A stretch of DNA of 64,000 bases, taken from contig OY783205.1 of the NCBI GenBank assembly GCA_963678705.1, forward strand, positions 25,845,034-25,909,033, in the 5' to 3' direction. The DNA comes from Panorpa germanica (Eukaryota; Arthropoda; Insecta; Mecoptera; Panorpidae). Every line of letters starts with the position of its first letter. Positions within the stretch are counted from its first letter, which is position 1. The translations under genes were made by a program, and so were the position numbers. A model generated the notes under the pieces. The model made no database searches, had not been told where the DNA came from, and saw nothing but the letters and a program-made list of their open reading frames with translations. This document shows positions 44,213 to 57,250 of the stretch, in pieces.

Positions 44213-45202
44213 TGTAACCCTACCCCTTATATCTTCTATCTATATATGGTGGTAGTTACTTATTTTATGAGAGCGATTTTACAATCGTCTCAAGCGAAGA
44301 TTCTTTTAGAGATCTGGATCTCCTTGAGTCGGATGACCTAAGCTAATTGTGGAGGTATATATATCTATCAGGACTTATTACCTCATCTAATCATATTACA
44401 TAAATATATTAGGTTTTACTTACTTTTTGTACTTTTTGCAGGCAGCTTCCTCTGCTTTGGACAATCACTTTATTTAACGCGACACGACCGTTAACTCTAA
44501 GTACTTTACAATATTAAACAAGGGATTCATTAACACTTAATTCTTTATTATTCAAATACTAATTTAATACAAATCTTAGTAATTTTAATAATCTTTATGT
44601 CAAAGCGACTGACTAATACCCGAACCACCGACTAAGGGGCGCTACTCCCTTATTAGACGGGGCTGATTAGACAGACCTTTCGATTGACGTCTCCACGTAC
44701 TAACTGGTTGATTGATCTTGATGGACTGACCCCCTCTACTCTCTTAAACTAAGCTTATATAGTTTAAAGGTCTTTGTTTCAAAAGATGACCTCATTTAAA
44801 CTCAAATGTTATTTCGTCATCCCTACTTAAATCAAATGACATTCCGTCATCAGTTCTTTGGACTTTTCATATTTGGTTTTAATATAAACATTATTTGAAT
44901 CTCCACGTGCCTCACGCCCAAAAGCTACACGTGTCTTAAACAAAGGAAGTTAATTAATATTTCTCTTAAAAGTTATTGTAAATACTGCGTCAGCAATTTT
45001 GATTATGATACTAATATACGGACATGGTTCTCTCGATAAAGCAATACTTAATGTAAATAATGTTCGCGACAATTAGACGCCTAAAACTATTAAAACTACT
45101 TTGTATGTGAACATTCCAATGGTTCCTAAATAGTTAGTTAAAATATATTATCAATAATTAATGAATCTATAATAATCTATATATATATATGGGACTGTTA
45201 CA
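44213..45202 (-). repeat. 5' LTR of Gag-only element (990 bp)
   Basis: Same length as, and by eye identical to, 37285-38274. In element orientation it carries a TATATATATA run about 15 bp after its start. Confidence 0.95.
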
Positions 45203-48200
45203 TATTCTTATTTTTATAAATATTTAATATTTAACTAATTTTATTAGCAGTGTATTTATGTACCATATTGTTGTTTAAAATATCTAAAAACAACCCTTAA
45301 AAAGGCATACATACTAAAATATTTATGCTTCAACCTACACTAACCCCCTCCCCAGTGATACTGAAACCAACCAGACTTCTCTCAGGGGCCCAGCGCCCCA
45401 GGTTTTGGGCGTCGGGCCTTCCAATCTCAATTTGTGTCATCAATACAAGATGTGTGGATGCCAATGTAGAGGAACTCGCGTTATTTAATATCCGTAGTTG
45501 TACTACAAGCAATTCGCACTATGAAGATGCTCAAATCAATGAAAGATTTTATTATGCATTCTTTATCGCCTTTTCTCTGCTGGTAAGGTGGCATGGGGAA
45601 GGAGGAAACCGGGGGGATTCACGGGGTTGATGGTGGAGGAGTGCTGAATTTATTAGCTTGTTTATTTTAAAAGTTACGATTATTGGTTTTGGAAGAAAAT
45701 TAATTTCAAATCAAAAGTTATGGTAATTCTGTTAGCAGCATCCCTATCTATGAGGGTATATATATGTATATATATATAAATTTGTGGAAATTTAAAATTA
45801 TTGAATATATATTATGTATAATGAAAAAATATATTTTAGAGGCGAAAAATAAAATTTTAAATTTTTGCGGCGAAGAAATAAATTTTAGCGAGGAAAAAAC
45901 CAATTAATTTTTTCTTATCTCTTGAAGAAGAGTATTTATCTGTTGTAAACAATCGCTAGAATAATTCAGGCATTCTATAAATTCAACAAAATATTAATTT
46001 GCTAGTTCTACTTCTCATTACAACGTGTGTAAGTTAAAAATGATTAATTTTTACGTAAAAGTATTAAAAATGAAACCATTCATATATTTTCTTATCTCGA
46101 TCACCCAATAATTCTGGTGAAACATTTTCAATGTATTTAAATGAAGTGGTATTAGTACCTACCCCTAAACGGATGGCCACTCTATATTAAAAAGGATATT
46201 AATAGTTCGTATCCTTCGAGCACTGTGGAAAATGTACTACAGATTTTCCAATGGGGTAAGGGTTGTATTTATGACTTATGTTCCAATGCGCTTTGCCGTT
46301 TCACCGTTTCACCGTTTCGTCGTTCGTTTATATTTCTACATACATTTTTCTCTTCTTTTTTTTTTCATTTATTCAAAAACTTAATTTCCGGTTTGATTTT
46401 AGAAATATTCGATGTTTCTACATGGTTCCTGTCTGGTGTTACCACCTGCTAAATAAGACATATTTTTTATTTATTTGTTAAAAATGGCGGCTATTTATTA
46501 TTTTAGGTGAATTTTATATTCTATTACAAAAGAACTGTTCATTAGTTTTGCATTGGTAAATAACAAATCTTAATATTATCTCGTTTTTCATGATTTTTGT
46601 ATTTTGTTATATCAGTCAAACACTGGTTAAACATTATTTATGAAAAATAAGTAGAAGGTTTTTAAAACAGTTCACTATTAAAATCGTTAATAAAATTGGC
46701 ATAGCTCCAATCAAGAAATCAATTCCTTTTCACTCATATTTCAGATAGAATCTTCTTTCTCTTTTCAGCATCATACAATTAAATGGACCTATCGTTATTG
46801 TTTCTTTTACATTTAAAAATGTTCATTTTAGTAGAGATAAAATTCCACATTCATTTCGTTTCAGAAAAAGAAACAAGATATATCTGTCTCTGTTACACTT
46901 CAATGGTTTATTTGCAACTTCATTCAATACTGGTACGGTAGTGCGGCCATGTGAATTGATTTTGTTATTTAGACAAATAGAGTTTTAATAAGAAATATAT
47001 TAATAACTTCATACGGTACAAGTAAATAAACCAGTGACAAAATTTCACACACGTTTATTAAATAAACAATAGTAGTTCGCAATAAGGGGTTAGTTCTTTA
47101 TCTGTCTGTATAAAATAAAAGGGTGAGTGAAGGGGTTCATGAACAGTGGGGGGTTGTTTTTAATTAAGGACGTTATATGAGTTAAGCATACAGAGAATTG
47201 TACTGCGTTTTTTTTTTCAACTTCAATTTTGCATAGCTGTTGTTAGTCCAGGATCCACCACCCGATATAGCATCCAGTAAGGATTCCACACATTCCATAC
47301 TGGCTAACCATCCCCTATTTACACGGAACTACCCTCAAACAAAGCGTATTCATTGTATTAAACGAACACTGATATTGCAACGAAACCAAATAACAAATGC
47401 TTACAATAGTCAGGAGTTTCATTTTAAAAATATTGTAGGAAAGTTATATCAAGGTTATTCCAATGTCTTATTATGGTACATAATGTAATGATTATTTTAT
47501 TTTTATACAGAACAATCTATCCTAATATTTACTAATTTTATACTGAGTTCTACGTTAGTTTTAGCTAGTTTTAATAGGTTCATTTTGCATACTTTTAGAA
47601 TGCGTTTAGTCCGTAGTAGTTGGCAATTTTGGTAAGCACTTTCTTTCACGTAATCGTTCAGTGTATCACGTTTTATATTTGTTAGACCAGTGACTCCTTT
47701 CTGGTCACGATACACTTAGCTTAGTTTTGTTTACTGACTCGATTCATTTTTATCTTCCCACATATACATAGCTATATCTACATAACATGCTGCATACATT
47801 ATCGTACCAGATAATATACTGAGAGTGTTTTGCTGTGTGTGCCTCCATGTACATCACCGTCAGAATCATCTCTACTCCGAGTATATCAATGGACCATTAA
47901 GTTGAACTGTAACAGATTTCTGACAAGTACGAGTAATGTATTCAACGCGGCATACAGCGTCTCTGAAAGATTATAACGGTAAGATCATAAGATCGCTAAG
48001 TAGCAAAGAGTAACGTAGAGCTTAAAAGCTCTCCCGTCCTTATGTGTATGTCTACATTCCTAAAGCCTCCACTCCACTTCTAAAGTAGAGCTTTGACTAT
48101 GACTGTGACCGGGCATAGCTACACCAGAACCTGCTTGCCGAAGCCGGAGCTACAGCCAGAGCCGGAGCTTTGCGAGTACTTTGGTATGACTGAAAAGTAA

Positions 48201-48335
48201 CCTATTTGGATAGTGTTGTCAAAATGTTTGCTCGAAAATAATCGAACCAAAATTCGAACAGAAAATATTCCTACCAATTTACTTTGAATACTAAGTTTTT
48301 TCAACTCAACTTTTTTTTATTTTTCCTCTTTATTT
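45203..48335. other. Intergenic, no gene seen
   Basis: A GC-richer block at 45325-45640 is open in both strands (101 codons plus, 60 minus) without motifs. A triplicated CACCGTTT-type run lies at 46300-46320. No repeat partner found. Confidence 0.45.
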
Positions 48336-48983
48336 TATTTTTTTATATTACTGTACAACATATTAAGTTTATTGTGTGAAAATTTGAAGTCGATTGGAGT
48401 AAAACTGTCGGAGATATAGACTTTTAGGTCTTCACCTCTCTAGCCTGCTTTCGTGTTACTTTGAAATTTTTAAAAGCGGTTTCTCACTCATAGCTTTTTC
48501 AAAGTCGGTGCCCTCTCTAGCTCAAAATCTACTAAACCGATTCTTTTGAAATTGCATACTTTTTCTTTGCATAAATGCCGAAGTAACGCTGTCTTTGTCT
48601 TTAAAATAATAAAGTTTCTGATTTTTTTCTTGTAAAATCGGTAATTTGACTTTTAAGTGCTGTAGAAAATTAAAAAATCAATAAAAGAAGAAAAACTCGA
48701 CAGCGTTAACTGCAGAAACTTATCAAGTAATGAAATCATTTTGGCTTTTCGATTTCAGAAAATCCAGTGATAAGTTATGAGTGGCACCGCAATGTTACTT
48801 TTTTTTGTGATGTCTGCGGAGATTCGCTGTCAATGCCTCATTTCTTGATATTTATTTATGAAAATTTCACAAAGTATTCTTCAAATATCATTTTATCATG
48901 TAGTAATTATAGAAATAATGACATATTAACTGTGTCGTCAAAAAACATTATCGAAAATATGTTTAATTTTTATCGTTTTGACC
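48336..48983 (+). repeat. Interspersed repeat family A, copy 2
   Basis: Aligns with 7456-8117 and reversed 55152-55805. This copy keeps the CTCGACAGCGTTA arm perfectly but its left arm is degraded. Its right edge extends further (TTTTTATCGTTTTGACC), matching the minus-strand copy. Confidence 0.75.
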
Positions 48984-50039
48984 TTGACGCTGAATCCAAC
49001 ATATTCGAGTGTGAATCATAACATCACATTGAGCATCACTATACTCGCTGTACGAACATACATATAAGTATACAGACGATGGGATCTTTTTGGGTTTACG
49101 TTGGTTGTGGGTGGTCATGTTGATGGTACTGGTTCTCCTTGAGAGCTTTAACAACCTATCAACCCCCTTAGAAGATTTCCTGAAGATGTTATCAACCTAA
49201 TTGACCGATAAATACTGTTTGATCCCTCCAACCCTTGTACAGCTTCAAGGATTAAGAATTGATGAAAGCCGATACAGTAGGTAGTCTCTACTTCATATAG
49301 TTAACCCCCCTGGTCATTTTACTGCGCCTACAGAAATGTTATATCAAAAATCTTATTAACTAAGTAACATTTTCTTCAGTAATAATTAATGTAACTTAAT
49401 TACCCATTTAAAAAGTAATTAAATCAACCAAACAGCGAGGAATCAATAAGCTAATCATTTCCATCCCCTAAACAAGCGTTCGTAAATGAGATGGTGGTAA
49501 TTCTAGGGTAGCTTTTGGGTTACCTTGGTTTGCTTGTCGGGTTCTGGGAGCGTAATGTCGTCTTATGGATTCGACCAGGATCACGGGACATCCGGAGTAA
49601 GCAAAAGGGAGGTACAAGACCCAGAGGGGTGGTGTTGTTTGATTTTAAAATCCCCTGCTATCTTATTAAGTATTGCTGTCAAGCCTCAGAACTTACCCTT
49701 AAAAAAACAAGTCGTTTTTCCGCTCAAAAATACGGAAATGTTAAAAATGGGACAGGGGGTGAAACATTGAAAGAATCTTTGATACTTAGTGAACTGAGGG
49801 ACCAGCAAGTTGCAATGCAAGAAACCCGACTCGAACTCCATTCAGTGGAGAAATTAAAGTTCTTTTACTAATAAAATATTCAATTAATATAAATTAAATA
49901 ATAATAAACTAAGATTTAGAGTGTAAGAATGAGCATGGCATTAACATTAATATTTTGTATAGTTTTTCCCTTTTAATTATCCTGGTTCTTTACATGAATA
50001 TGTTAATAACCATGAATGTTAATATGAAATTTTTAATAT
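48984..50039. other. Intergenic, no gene seen
   Basis: A 118-codon frame at 49515-49871 (no ATG at its start) overlaps another of 81 codons. No motif, so not called. Confidence 0.45.
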
Positions 50040-50355
50040 AATCAAAAAATTGAACTTCAATTTGAGCAATCAAGATTTCATTAACAAAAGTCGGCTAAAA
50101 GGAAGAGATTATTATATGTTACATCCAAATTTAAGTAAGAAGAGATGGTTTAGAAATGAGTCCCGCAAAATTATATCAACTATAATCATAATCAAAAGTA
50201 ATCATTGTAAAACTCCAGTTCACCTGTATAAAATTAATATTAAATCCGACGATAGATGTCAATGTGGTGAAGAAGGAACGTGAAGAATCATATTATATTT
50301 GAATGCATAAATCATAGTTTACAAAGATCAAAATTCAATAGTGAAATATAAGATG
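50040..50355 (+). pseudogene. LINE ORF2 C-terminal remnant, second copy
   Basis: Same family and strand as 6417-6900. The plus frame includes DFINKSRLKGRDYYMLHPNL and SDDRCQCGEEGT before a stop caused by a small change at about 50280. The HIIFEC part continues in another frame. The copy ends earlier than the first, with unrelated sequence from about 50356. Confidence 0.7.
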
Positions 50356-51010
50356 GTCCTCAGTGGTCCTTATTCTAGTGTATAGTCAAGGATATATTTC
50401 TAAGTCTGCCACTTAACAGTCTGTCGTGAAAAATCCTGTTTCATTAACTCTGTCGTCTCTCAAATCATCCCCTTAAAATAAGAAATCGGGTGCAGTTATA
50501 AGCACCCCTTATATTTTCTGTGGGCTGACTTCAACTGTGGCGTGATTATTTTTATTTTAAATGAAGAAAAAAAAAGTTGACTAGCAAAAATTTTAACGCA
50601 TACAATAATAAAACGTAGATAAGCTACTAGTACTAAGAGGGTGAATATCTCCCCTCCCCTTCACCTTTTTAAATGGAAGTTTTTTTAAATTTATTTTTAT
50701 TTCATAAATGAATGGAGAAGCTATTGACTTGAAATGATTTTTGTTGAATTAATCTAATTTTTGATTATTGGTATTTTTAGGTTATTTGGATTGTATTTAA
50801 TTTTTTCGTTTTTTAGGTTTGTTATAAAGATATTAAATTTTTTAAAAGAAATGCATTGTGGGAATTTTATTGTGTATTCTTCAATTTTATAAAGTTGTAA
50901 TATATGAGTCTTCTTCAAAAAGTAACGGGAATTTGAAGAGGATTAAAAATCCCTTGCGTATTATTTTATAAATATTTTTTTCGTAAAGTTAGTAGTCAAA
51001 TTACTCAATT
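50356..51010. other. Intergenic, no gene seen
   Basis: Nothing recognisable. Confidence 0.4.
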
Positions 51011-51371
51011 GATTTTTCAATTGTTGATTGAAATTGATGGTAATAAATGTATATTGGCGTGTTTATTTTATTAAATATCTAAATGTTGACGGAGATATAG
51101 CAATTAAAAGTTTGAATTGTAGTTTTAGCGCTAGAGATGGTCGGCCATATTTGTATGACGTGAAATACATTTAAACGTCAGATATTTGTTGAGTAGATCA
51201 ATGCTGTGGTAATATTTTGTAGCTGTTGGTAGTCAAATAATCAAGTCAAGTCAAAGAATAATAAGTTTTCATTTTATTTAACCCTGTTACGGCGGACATA
51301 ATATTGGAATTTTATTGTTCCTTGAAATAGCTGTAAATAATATTTCATATTTTGGTATACAAATACATATA
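51011..51371 (+). repeat. Interspersed repeat family B, copy 2
   Basis: Same length and order of blocks as 19879-20240. Point differences are scattered, including AGCGCTAGAGATGG against AGCGCTAGAAATGG. Confidence 0.75.
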
Positions 51372-52065
51372 TCAGTTTTCTTTACAACCGAGCCTTTTTT
51401 ATAAAATAGTTTTAACAATTTACTAATAAAGACCTTTTAAAAGCAACTTTTAATATATTGATGCACATCTAAAAGCCAAGGATGTTTCTTTTTTTGTTTG
51501 CTAATGTAAAAATACTTATTTTTTCTTTTGGTATTGCTATTTCCTGTATATCCAGCATCTCCGGGTCCGGGTTCGGGTTCGGGTTCAAGTTAGGTGTAGT
51601 CTGCAGGCATTCTAGGAAGATCAAATAATTAATGCAACCGGAGAAGCATGTCGGCGTCAACATCACTCAGAAAAGTAAGCGCTCAAAGAGGAAGCAAAAG
51701 AAGAAGAAGAACTAAGAGACCAAGCGTATTTTGTTCACCCTCATACCATTCTCCTTTATCTTCCCTTTATAGAATACTAAAAAACCACCTTACATACCCC
51801 TTACAAATCAACCCGATGGGGATGTAAAAATATTTCTCTCATTTACTACTTAAAACCGTAAGAAAAAATATATACTTGTGTAATATATAAATATAAATAG
51901 GAAAAATCGCATTTCCTTTGAGAAAAATACACAGATATACGATGGTGTAATTAGATAGGTAGGTGCAGTAGCGTACCGAGACTAGAAGGGGCCGAAACAG
52001 TTTAAAAAAAAGTTCATAACATTTCGTGCATTTTAGTAAAATTGTTTTTTAAAGTTATATTTATA
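51372..52065. other. Intergenic, no gene seen
   Basis: Contains a short GGGTTC-type run (GGGTCCGGGTTCGGGTTCGGG near 51563-51583) in otherwise AT-rich DNA. Confidence 0.45.
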
Positions 52066-52645
52066 TACGAGGCATGTTTTTTAAGTAAGTACCGTTTTGC
52101 GATTCCGCCTTTGCAGCGCTACGATCGGCGTTCCGCGCATGCACGCTGGTTACCTACATCTCTTGTCTACGCACTGACGCCATTACAGTCTGATTCTTCA
52201 TTGTATACGTTGTTTACTGAGTGTTAAAGATGCCTCCGACAATCGTGAGTCTCGCCGATTGTGAAGTACGGGCTGTTATACGATTTCTTAGTGCTAAAGG
52301 CGTAAATCCGATCGATATTCATCGTGAGATCTGTGAAGTTTACGGACAAAACATTATGAGTGATGGAATGGTAAGGAAATGGGTGAGAGCATTTAAAGCG
52401 TCTTCAAGACGATAACGAAGTCAAAACAGTTGTGATACAGTGGTTAACAAGTCAGGCGGCAGAATTTTATGAGGAGGGTATTCAAAAACTGGTGCCACGT
52501 TATGACAAGTGCCTCAATATTCACGGAAATTATGTAGAAATGTAGATTAAGGTACAGGCTTTCATGTAAAAATAAAATTATTGCGATATCTTTGCACGTC
52601 TTTTTTTAATTCCAAAGCGGCACTTACTTAAAAACACGTCTCGTA
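52066..52645 (+). mobile_element. Mariner element with internal deletion
   Basis: 576 bp between TA dinucleotides (52066-52067 and 52644-52645), with ~30-bp inverted ends: left CGAGGCATGTTTTTTAAGTA, right (reverse complement) CGAGACGTGTTTTTAAGTAA. Full mariners are about 1.3 kb, so more than half is missing, including the DD34D catalytic core. Both coding ends survive. It could still be moved in trans if its ends are functional. Confidence 0.9.
52230..52545 (+). pseudogene. Mariner transposase, N- and C-terminal remnants
   Basis: The ATG at 52230 opens MPPTIVSLADCEVRAVIRFL, then IHREICEVYG and MSDGMVRKWVRAF, the N-terminal DNA-binding half of a mariner transposase. After a junction near 52400-52412 the frame changes. 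The C-terminus follows at 52411-52545: VVIQWLTSQAAEFYEEGIQK, LVPRYDKCLN, then a stop. The central catalytic region is deleted and the two parts are out of frame. The 64-codon first frame ends at 52415. Confidence 0.85.
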
Positions 52646-53583
52646 TTAGAAAAATTCAAAATATTGCATCTTAAAAATAATTAATATTCGGTTCTTAATT
52701 TTAATATGTATAAGATAGTGTCTCCAGTTTTATTAGCAATTGTAAATTTTTAACAAACTCATGAGTTGCTTCTGAAATTTAAATTTTATCTTGGTAATTT
52801 ACATACATATTTTAATAATTACATTCTTTAACTTAAATCATTGCCTGAAATTTAAAGAAACGACATTTAAAGTTTATTATTTACCATAAATTGTCAATTC
52901 CTTTCTTTTTAATTTTATTATAACCTCATAATATGCACTTAACTAACTAGAAACGTGAGTTCTATCGGGTCCAAATATGAACTGTGTGAACAAATATAAC
53001 CGTTATTTCCACAGCAACATCTATGGCGCTCATGAGTATATGTTTTCACTGAACGGTCACTGTTTTACCAACAGACGAGCTTTGTACTAACTAAAGAAAT
53101 ATAAATTCTTTATATATGTACTTATCTCTATTCAATTTAAGAACATATTTAACAGTGTAGTCACAATGCATTCCAGCCTATCTGAAATTACCTAATTTTT
53201 ACCTCCTACGCGAATCTACCTTCTAGTCTATCTACTTTTAGTCACGGATTTTTTTTAAGACGTGAAATTAATTATACTCGTATGTAATCATAATTGAACC
53301 TAGTGTTTGGACCTTGTGGTATACCACGGCCCCTTCCGCCACTTCCTCGGTACGCTTCTGGGTACATGATGATGCTCATTTCTTGCATTAAATATTTATA
53401 TTCCTCTGCTCATCTGGGATTCTTTGTGGAATGTAGAAATTATCATAGGATGCTGATTTACTTATCTCTTGATTCATAAATATTTAAGAAATTATTATGT
53501 CAGAGTGATAGTAGGAAAATAAAACTTATTGAAGAAGATTTGTCATAAAAATGGCTTATATAAAAGTGCCCACATATAGCGGA
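52646..53583. other. Intergenic, no gene seen
   Basis: No motif or repeat partner noticed. Confidence 0.4.
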
Positions 53584-53607
53584 AGAGAGAGAGAGAGAGA
53601 GAGAGAT
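53584..53607. repeat. (GA)n microsatellite
   Basis: About twelve GA units. Confidence 0.9.
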
Positions 53608-53920
53608 AGTTAAAACATCACACCGTTCATCAGACAAAGATTCAATGTGCCAGCTGTCCGATATGTTGCGAACGTATAATTTTAACGTGGGTATACATGG
53701 TTTGCAATGGGTTGCGTCCAAGTGGGAAACGATAACGCAATTCTTTAAAATAAATTATGCTTTATCTTGAAAACAAGTAAACAAAATTGTATAAAAAAAA
53801 AATTGAATATGTAAATTAGATTCAATTAGAAATATTTGCGGCTACATTTTGATAGGCAAGCCGTCTTTCTCTATTAATAATAGACTTATATTAAGAGCTT
53901 TAAAAATTTTAATGCCTAAT

Positions 53921-54324
53921 GCCGGTTTCACACCAGAGAGACAGTTTTGTTGTCAAAAAACAAACAAAATCATGTTTTGTTTATTTTAAAACAGTTCTGC
54001 TTTTCGACTGAACAGACTGATTTTGTTTTTAGTGTTTTTTTCTGTGTCCCATAAAAATTATAAACATGATAAACAACAACTGAGAAGCGCAAATGTTCAC
54101 AAAAACAAAACTGCGTGTTCAAACCAAGCAGACTAAAAAACAACAACAAATGTGTTTTCCTTTGTTCATACCAACTCCAGATGGGAATGTGTTTTGTTTA
54201 CTAAAACAGTTTTTAAAGACAAAAATGTTTTAAGATCTGTCTCTTTGGTGTAAACATTGATGTTTTTGTTTAGAAAAACAAGTTTCTGTTCGTGTTTTAT
54301 TGAACTGCATATCTGGTGTGAACG
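53921..54324. mobile_element. Foldback/MITE-like element
   Basis: Left end GCCGGTTTCACACCAGAGAG. Two candidate right ends in inverse orientation lie at 54238-54256 (CTGTCTCTTTGGTGTAAAC) and 54312-54324 (ATCTGGTGTGAAC). The interior is full of AAACAAAA and its complement and is non-coding. Either one element has two nested right ends or two copies are superposed. Confidence 0.5.
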
Positions 54325-55151
54325 AAAAAAGAACATATTATACAGAGTTATAATTTTTTGTGTAATTAATTTTAATTATCATTATTCATATATTCCTGAA
54401 AAGAATTTTACTATCTTTAAACTTTACCTCTAGGTTCATAAAAAACTAATAAAATAAATTTTCATAATAAATATCACACATATAACATAAAACATAGTTT
54501 GAAAGCGTCGCGACGTCCGCCATTTTGTTTTGCGGTTTAGTAGTTAACCCGTATAAGACGCCCAGGTGGTACTTATACAACAACCCCCTTTTCACCCTTC
54601 TAACATCCCTACCCCTTGTCCCACAAAACGCTCTTATATTACCCCACTATCTAGGACTCGAGGCACCGCGACGTCGTTGATATTATCATCCCCCCACCAC
54701 GACGGGGGTGAGAACTACCCCGGACAACGTCTTGCGGTTGGTTTTGCGGTTAAAGTAGGCGTGGTTTGTGGTTAAATCAATGATTCCTATTGGACATTAT
54801 TATAACCTCTGCGGTTTATATTTTCTCACGCATGGTGTATAGAAATCATTTTATGTATATTTTTGTTTGATAGGGGTTGGTGTATACTTATTTCATTTCA
54901 ATTGGCCGGTTTAAACCCCTAAATTGTATTCTACTATTATAACTTCCAGGCTAAGCTATTGGTCGTATGATGATTCAGTTATTTTCCACCTAAAATTTAC
55001 GGTGACGACTCGAAGAGATAATTGGATTATGGACCATGTCTTAATTTCCATAAAGCTGTTCCAATACGTTTATAAAGGTGACTAGAACAACCTTAACTGC
55101 TGACTAATTCTTTCATTACAAACAACAAATGATTAAAATAGTTGTTCCTTT
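54325..55151. other. Intergenic, no gene seen
   Basis: Patch at 54500-54760 is GC-richer (GCGTCGCGACGTCCGCC; CCCCCCACCACGACGGGGGTG) and could be regulatory, but nothing supports a gene. Confidence 0.4.
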
Positions 55152-55805
55152 TAAGGGTAAAACGATAAAAAAAAGCATATTTTCAATAATGTTTTTTGAC
55201 GACACAGTTAATATATAATTATTTCTATAATTACTACATGTTAAAATAACATTTGAAGAATACTTATTAAAATTTTCATAAATAAATATCAAGAAATGAG
55301 TAATTGGCAGCGAATCTCCGCAGACGTCACAAAAAAAGTAACATTGCGGTGCCACTTATAACTCATCACTGGATTTTCTGAAATCCAAAAACCAAAATGA
55401 TTTCATTAGCTGATAAGTTTCTGCAGGTAACGCTGTCAAGTTTTTCTTTTTTTATTAAATTTTCAATTTTTTACAGCACTTCGATTTTTTATGAATAAAA
55501 TCAGAAACTTTGTTATTTTAAAATACGTTAAAATTAAAAAATCTAAAAGAAACTCAACAGCGTTACCTCGGCATTTATGTAAATAAAGAGAGTGCAAAAT
55601 TTCAAAAGAATCGGTCCAGTACATTTTGAGCTATAGAGGGCACCGTCTCTGAAAAAGCTAAGTGTGAGAAAACGCGTTTATAAGTTTCAAAGTAACACGA
55701 AACCAGACCAGAGAGGTGAAGACTTAAAACTCTATATCTCCGACAGTTTTAGTCCAATCGACTTCAAATTTTTACACAATAAACTTATTATGTATTATAA
55801 TAATA
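55152..55805 (-). repeat. Interspersed repeat family A, copy 3
   Basis: Reverse orientation copy of 7456-8117 and 48336-48983. Both inverted-repeat arms are present (GGTAACGCTGTCAAG and CTCAACAGCGTTACC on the plus strand) and carry matching substitutions, so the stem is kept. Confidence 0.75.
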
Positions 55806-56338
55806 TGAATAATGTGATATGTCTTTCTTATATAAAATACCCTTCCATATACGTAATTGTATTTACCGAGAATTGTTAAGTGATTGATGTAGATATCCTT
55901 TGAGAATACATCGACATTATTAACGAAAGCCCGTTTGGTGTATACCTAGCTTTATGTATATTTTACCCGACTGTACTGTACACATACCATAAAATAATGA
56001 AATATGTGGTTTAGTCACTTCTGGAACGTACCTCTCTCACCTCTTCAACCCCGTTTTCATTTTACACCCACATTCGTTCATAAATAGCACCCCTCTTCCA
56101 TATAGAAAGCCCTGAAGCTTCAATTAAATCAAAGTTTTCACCAAAACTCAAAATTCAATTGGTTTCTCATGATATAGTAATAAAGTCATTTATACTCCAA
56201 TCAACAACATCAAATTTAAATAGAAAAAATTAAAGTTGAGATGCAACTGAAACAACAAAATGTTGTAATAGCTGACAAACAATTTTCTTATGTTCGAAAA
56301 CTTTTAGTCAATAATTTTGATATTATAATATTTATATA

Positions 56339-56406
<68 letters not shown>

Positions 56407-57189
56407 TTGTTGATAAGGTAATTTTCTTTGGTTTCCAATTAACTCAGCAAATTTAATGATTGTATATATGGAATTTACTTTATTTTTTTAAATAAATATA
56501 TTTATTAAATACGAGTATATTGCAAAAATACCAAAATGTATTTAATATATCATTTATGTTGTAACACTTTGTTAAATTACATTGGTTAATAAAAATATAT
56601 ATATTGTTATTATAAAAGAAATACAGAGCAGCGCCTCATATTATGAATTTCATGAACTAAATGCTAAGAAAATATCTAAGAAGGACACCAAGTTTTCCAG
56701 AGACGCAAAGAAAGCTGTTTATAACGTTTCGCCTTACATTTACCCTTTTCTCCTCGATTTTCTATCTTTTTCTTATACGAAGCATTGCATACAGTCAATG
56801 TGAAAATTTTGTTTTATATTTTAAATAATATTTTTATGTTTATACTTATTGTTTATTCTATAGAAACTTATAATCTAAAATATGAAAACAAATTAAAATT
56901 GTTTATTTTTATTTTTAACTTTCGCTATAATAAATTAAACAAGATGAAAATTAGATACAATGAAAGTTTTATAATCGCAAATCGCAAAACATGATTAAGC
57001 AAAACCTAAAATATTGAATCCAAAAGTGTCTTATTTTAATATTTGATAGCTGTATTTCTTAAAAGAGTAAATTCCTTACAAAGGTGTTAGAAGTTAATTT
57101 GAGTATGGTAATATGTAGTCGGATCTACTCTTTTCAAAAAGCAGTAAAATAGGTCACAGAACGTTGTTTATTATGTAGAAATGTTGTGT
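55806..57189. other. Intergenic, with (TA)n tract 56343-56402
   Basis: The TA tract has about 30 units and creates an artificial Ile-Tyr frame. A 73-codon frame at 56582-56803 has no ATG of its own and no recognised motif. Confidence 0.5.
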
Positions 57190-57250
57190 TTTATTGATTT
57201 AAGGTAAAAGAATGTAGTGTCTAATGGCAAAATCATTAAAGTAAAATAAG
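57190..57250 (+). repeat. LINE 3' UTR fragment
   Basis: About 50 bp (AAGAATGTAGTG…AATGGCAAAA…CATTAAA) closely match 12375-12420. This is a third trace of that LINE's 3' end. Confidence 0.55.

Larger units (their letters stand above)
37285..45202 (-). mobile_element. Gag-only LTR retrotransposon
   Basis: A 7918-bp element on the minus strand. Its two 990-bp LTRs look identical by eye and end in TGTAAC…GTTACA. TATT occurs on both outer flanks (37281-37284 and 45203-45206), a 4-bp target duplication. In element order: LTR (45202-44213), tRNA-Leu primer site, a 1.4-kb leader of tandem repeats, a Gag-like ORF (42776-41415), 3.1 kb without any pol motif or long frame, then the second LTR (38274-37285). 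Matching LTRs mean recent insertion, which requires RT and integrase from another element. It resembles, in layout, plant TR-GAG elements that code only for Gag. Confidence 0.9.

Noticed and set aside
49515..49871. 118-codon open frame
   Set aside because: No ATG at its start, competes with an overlapping 81-codon frame, and has no motif.
56241..56456. Frames rich in alternating Ile-Tyr (also 61029-61214 and 21637-21921)
   Set aside because: They are translations of (TA)n tracts, with LTR coding sequence attached in the last two.
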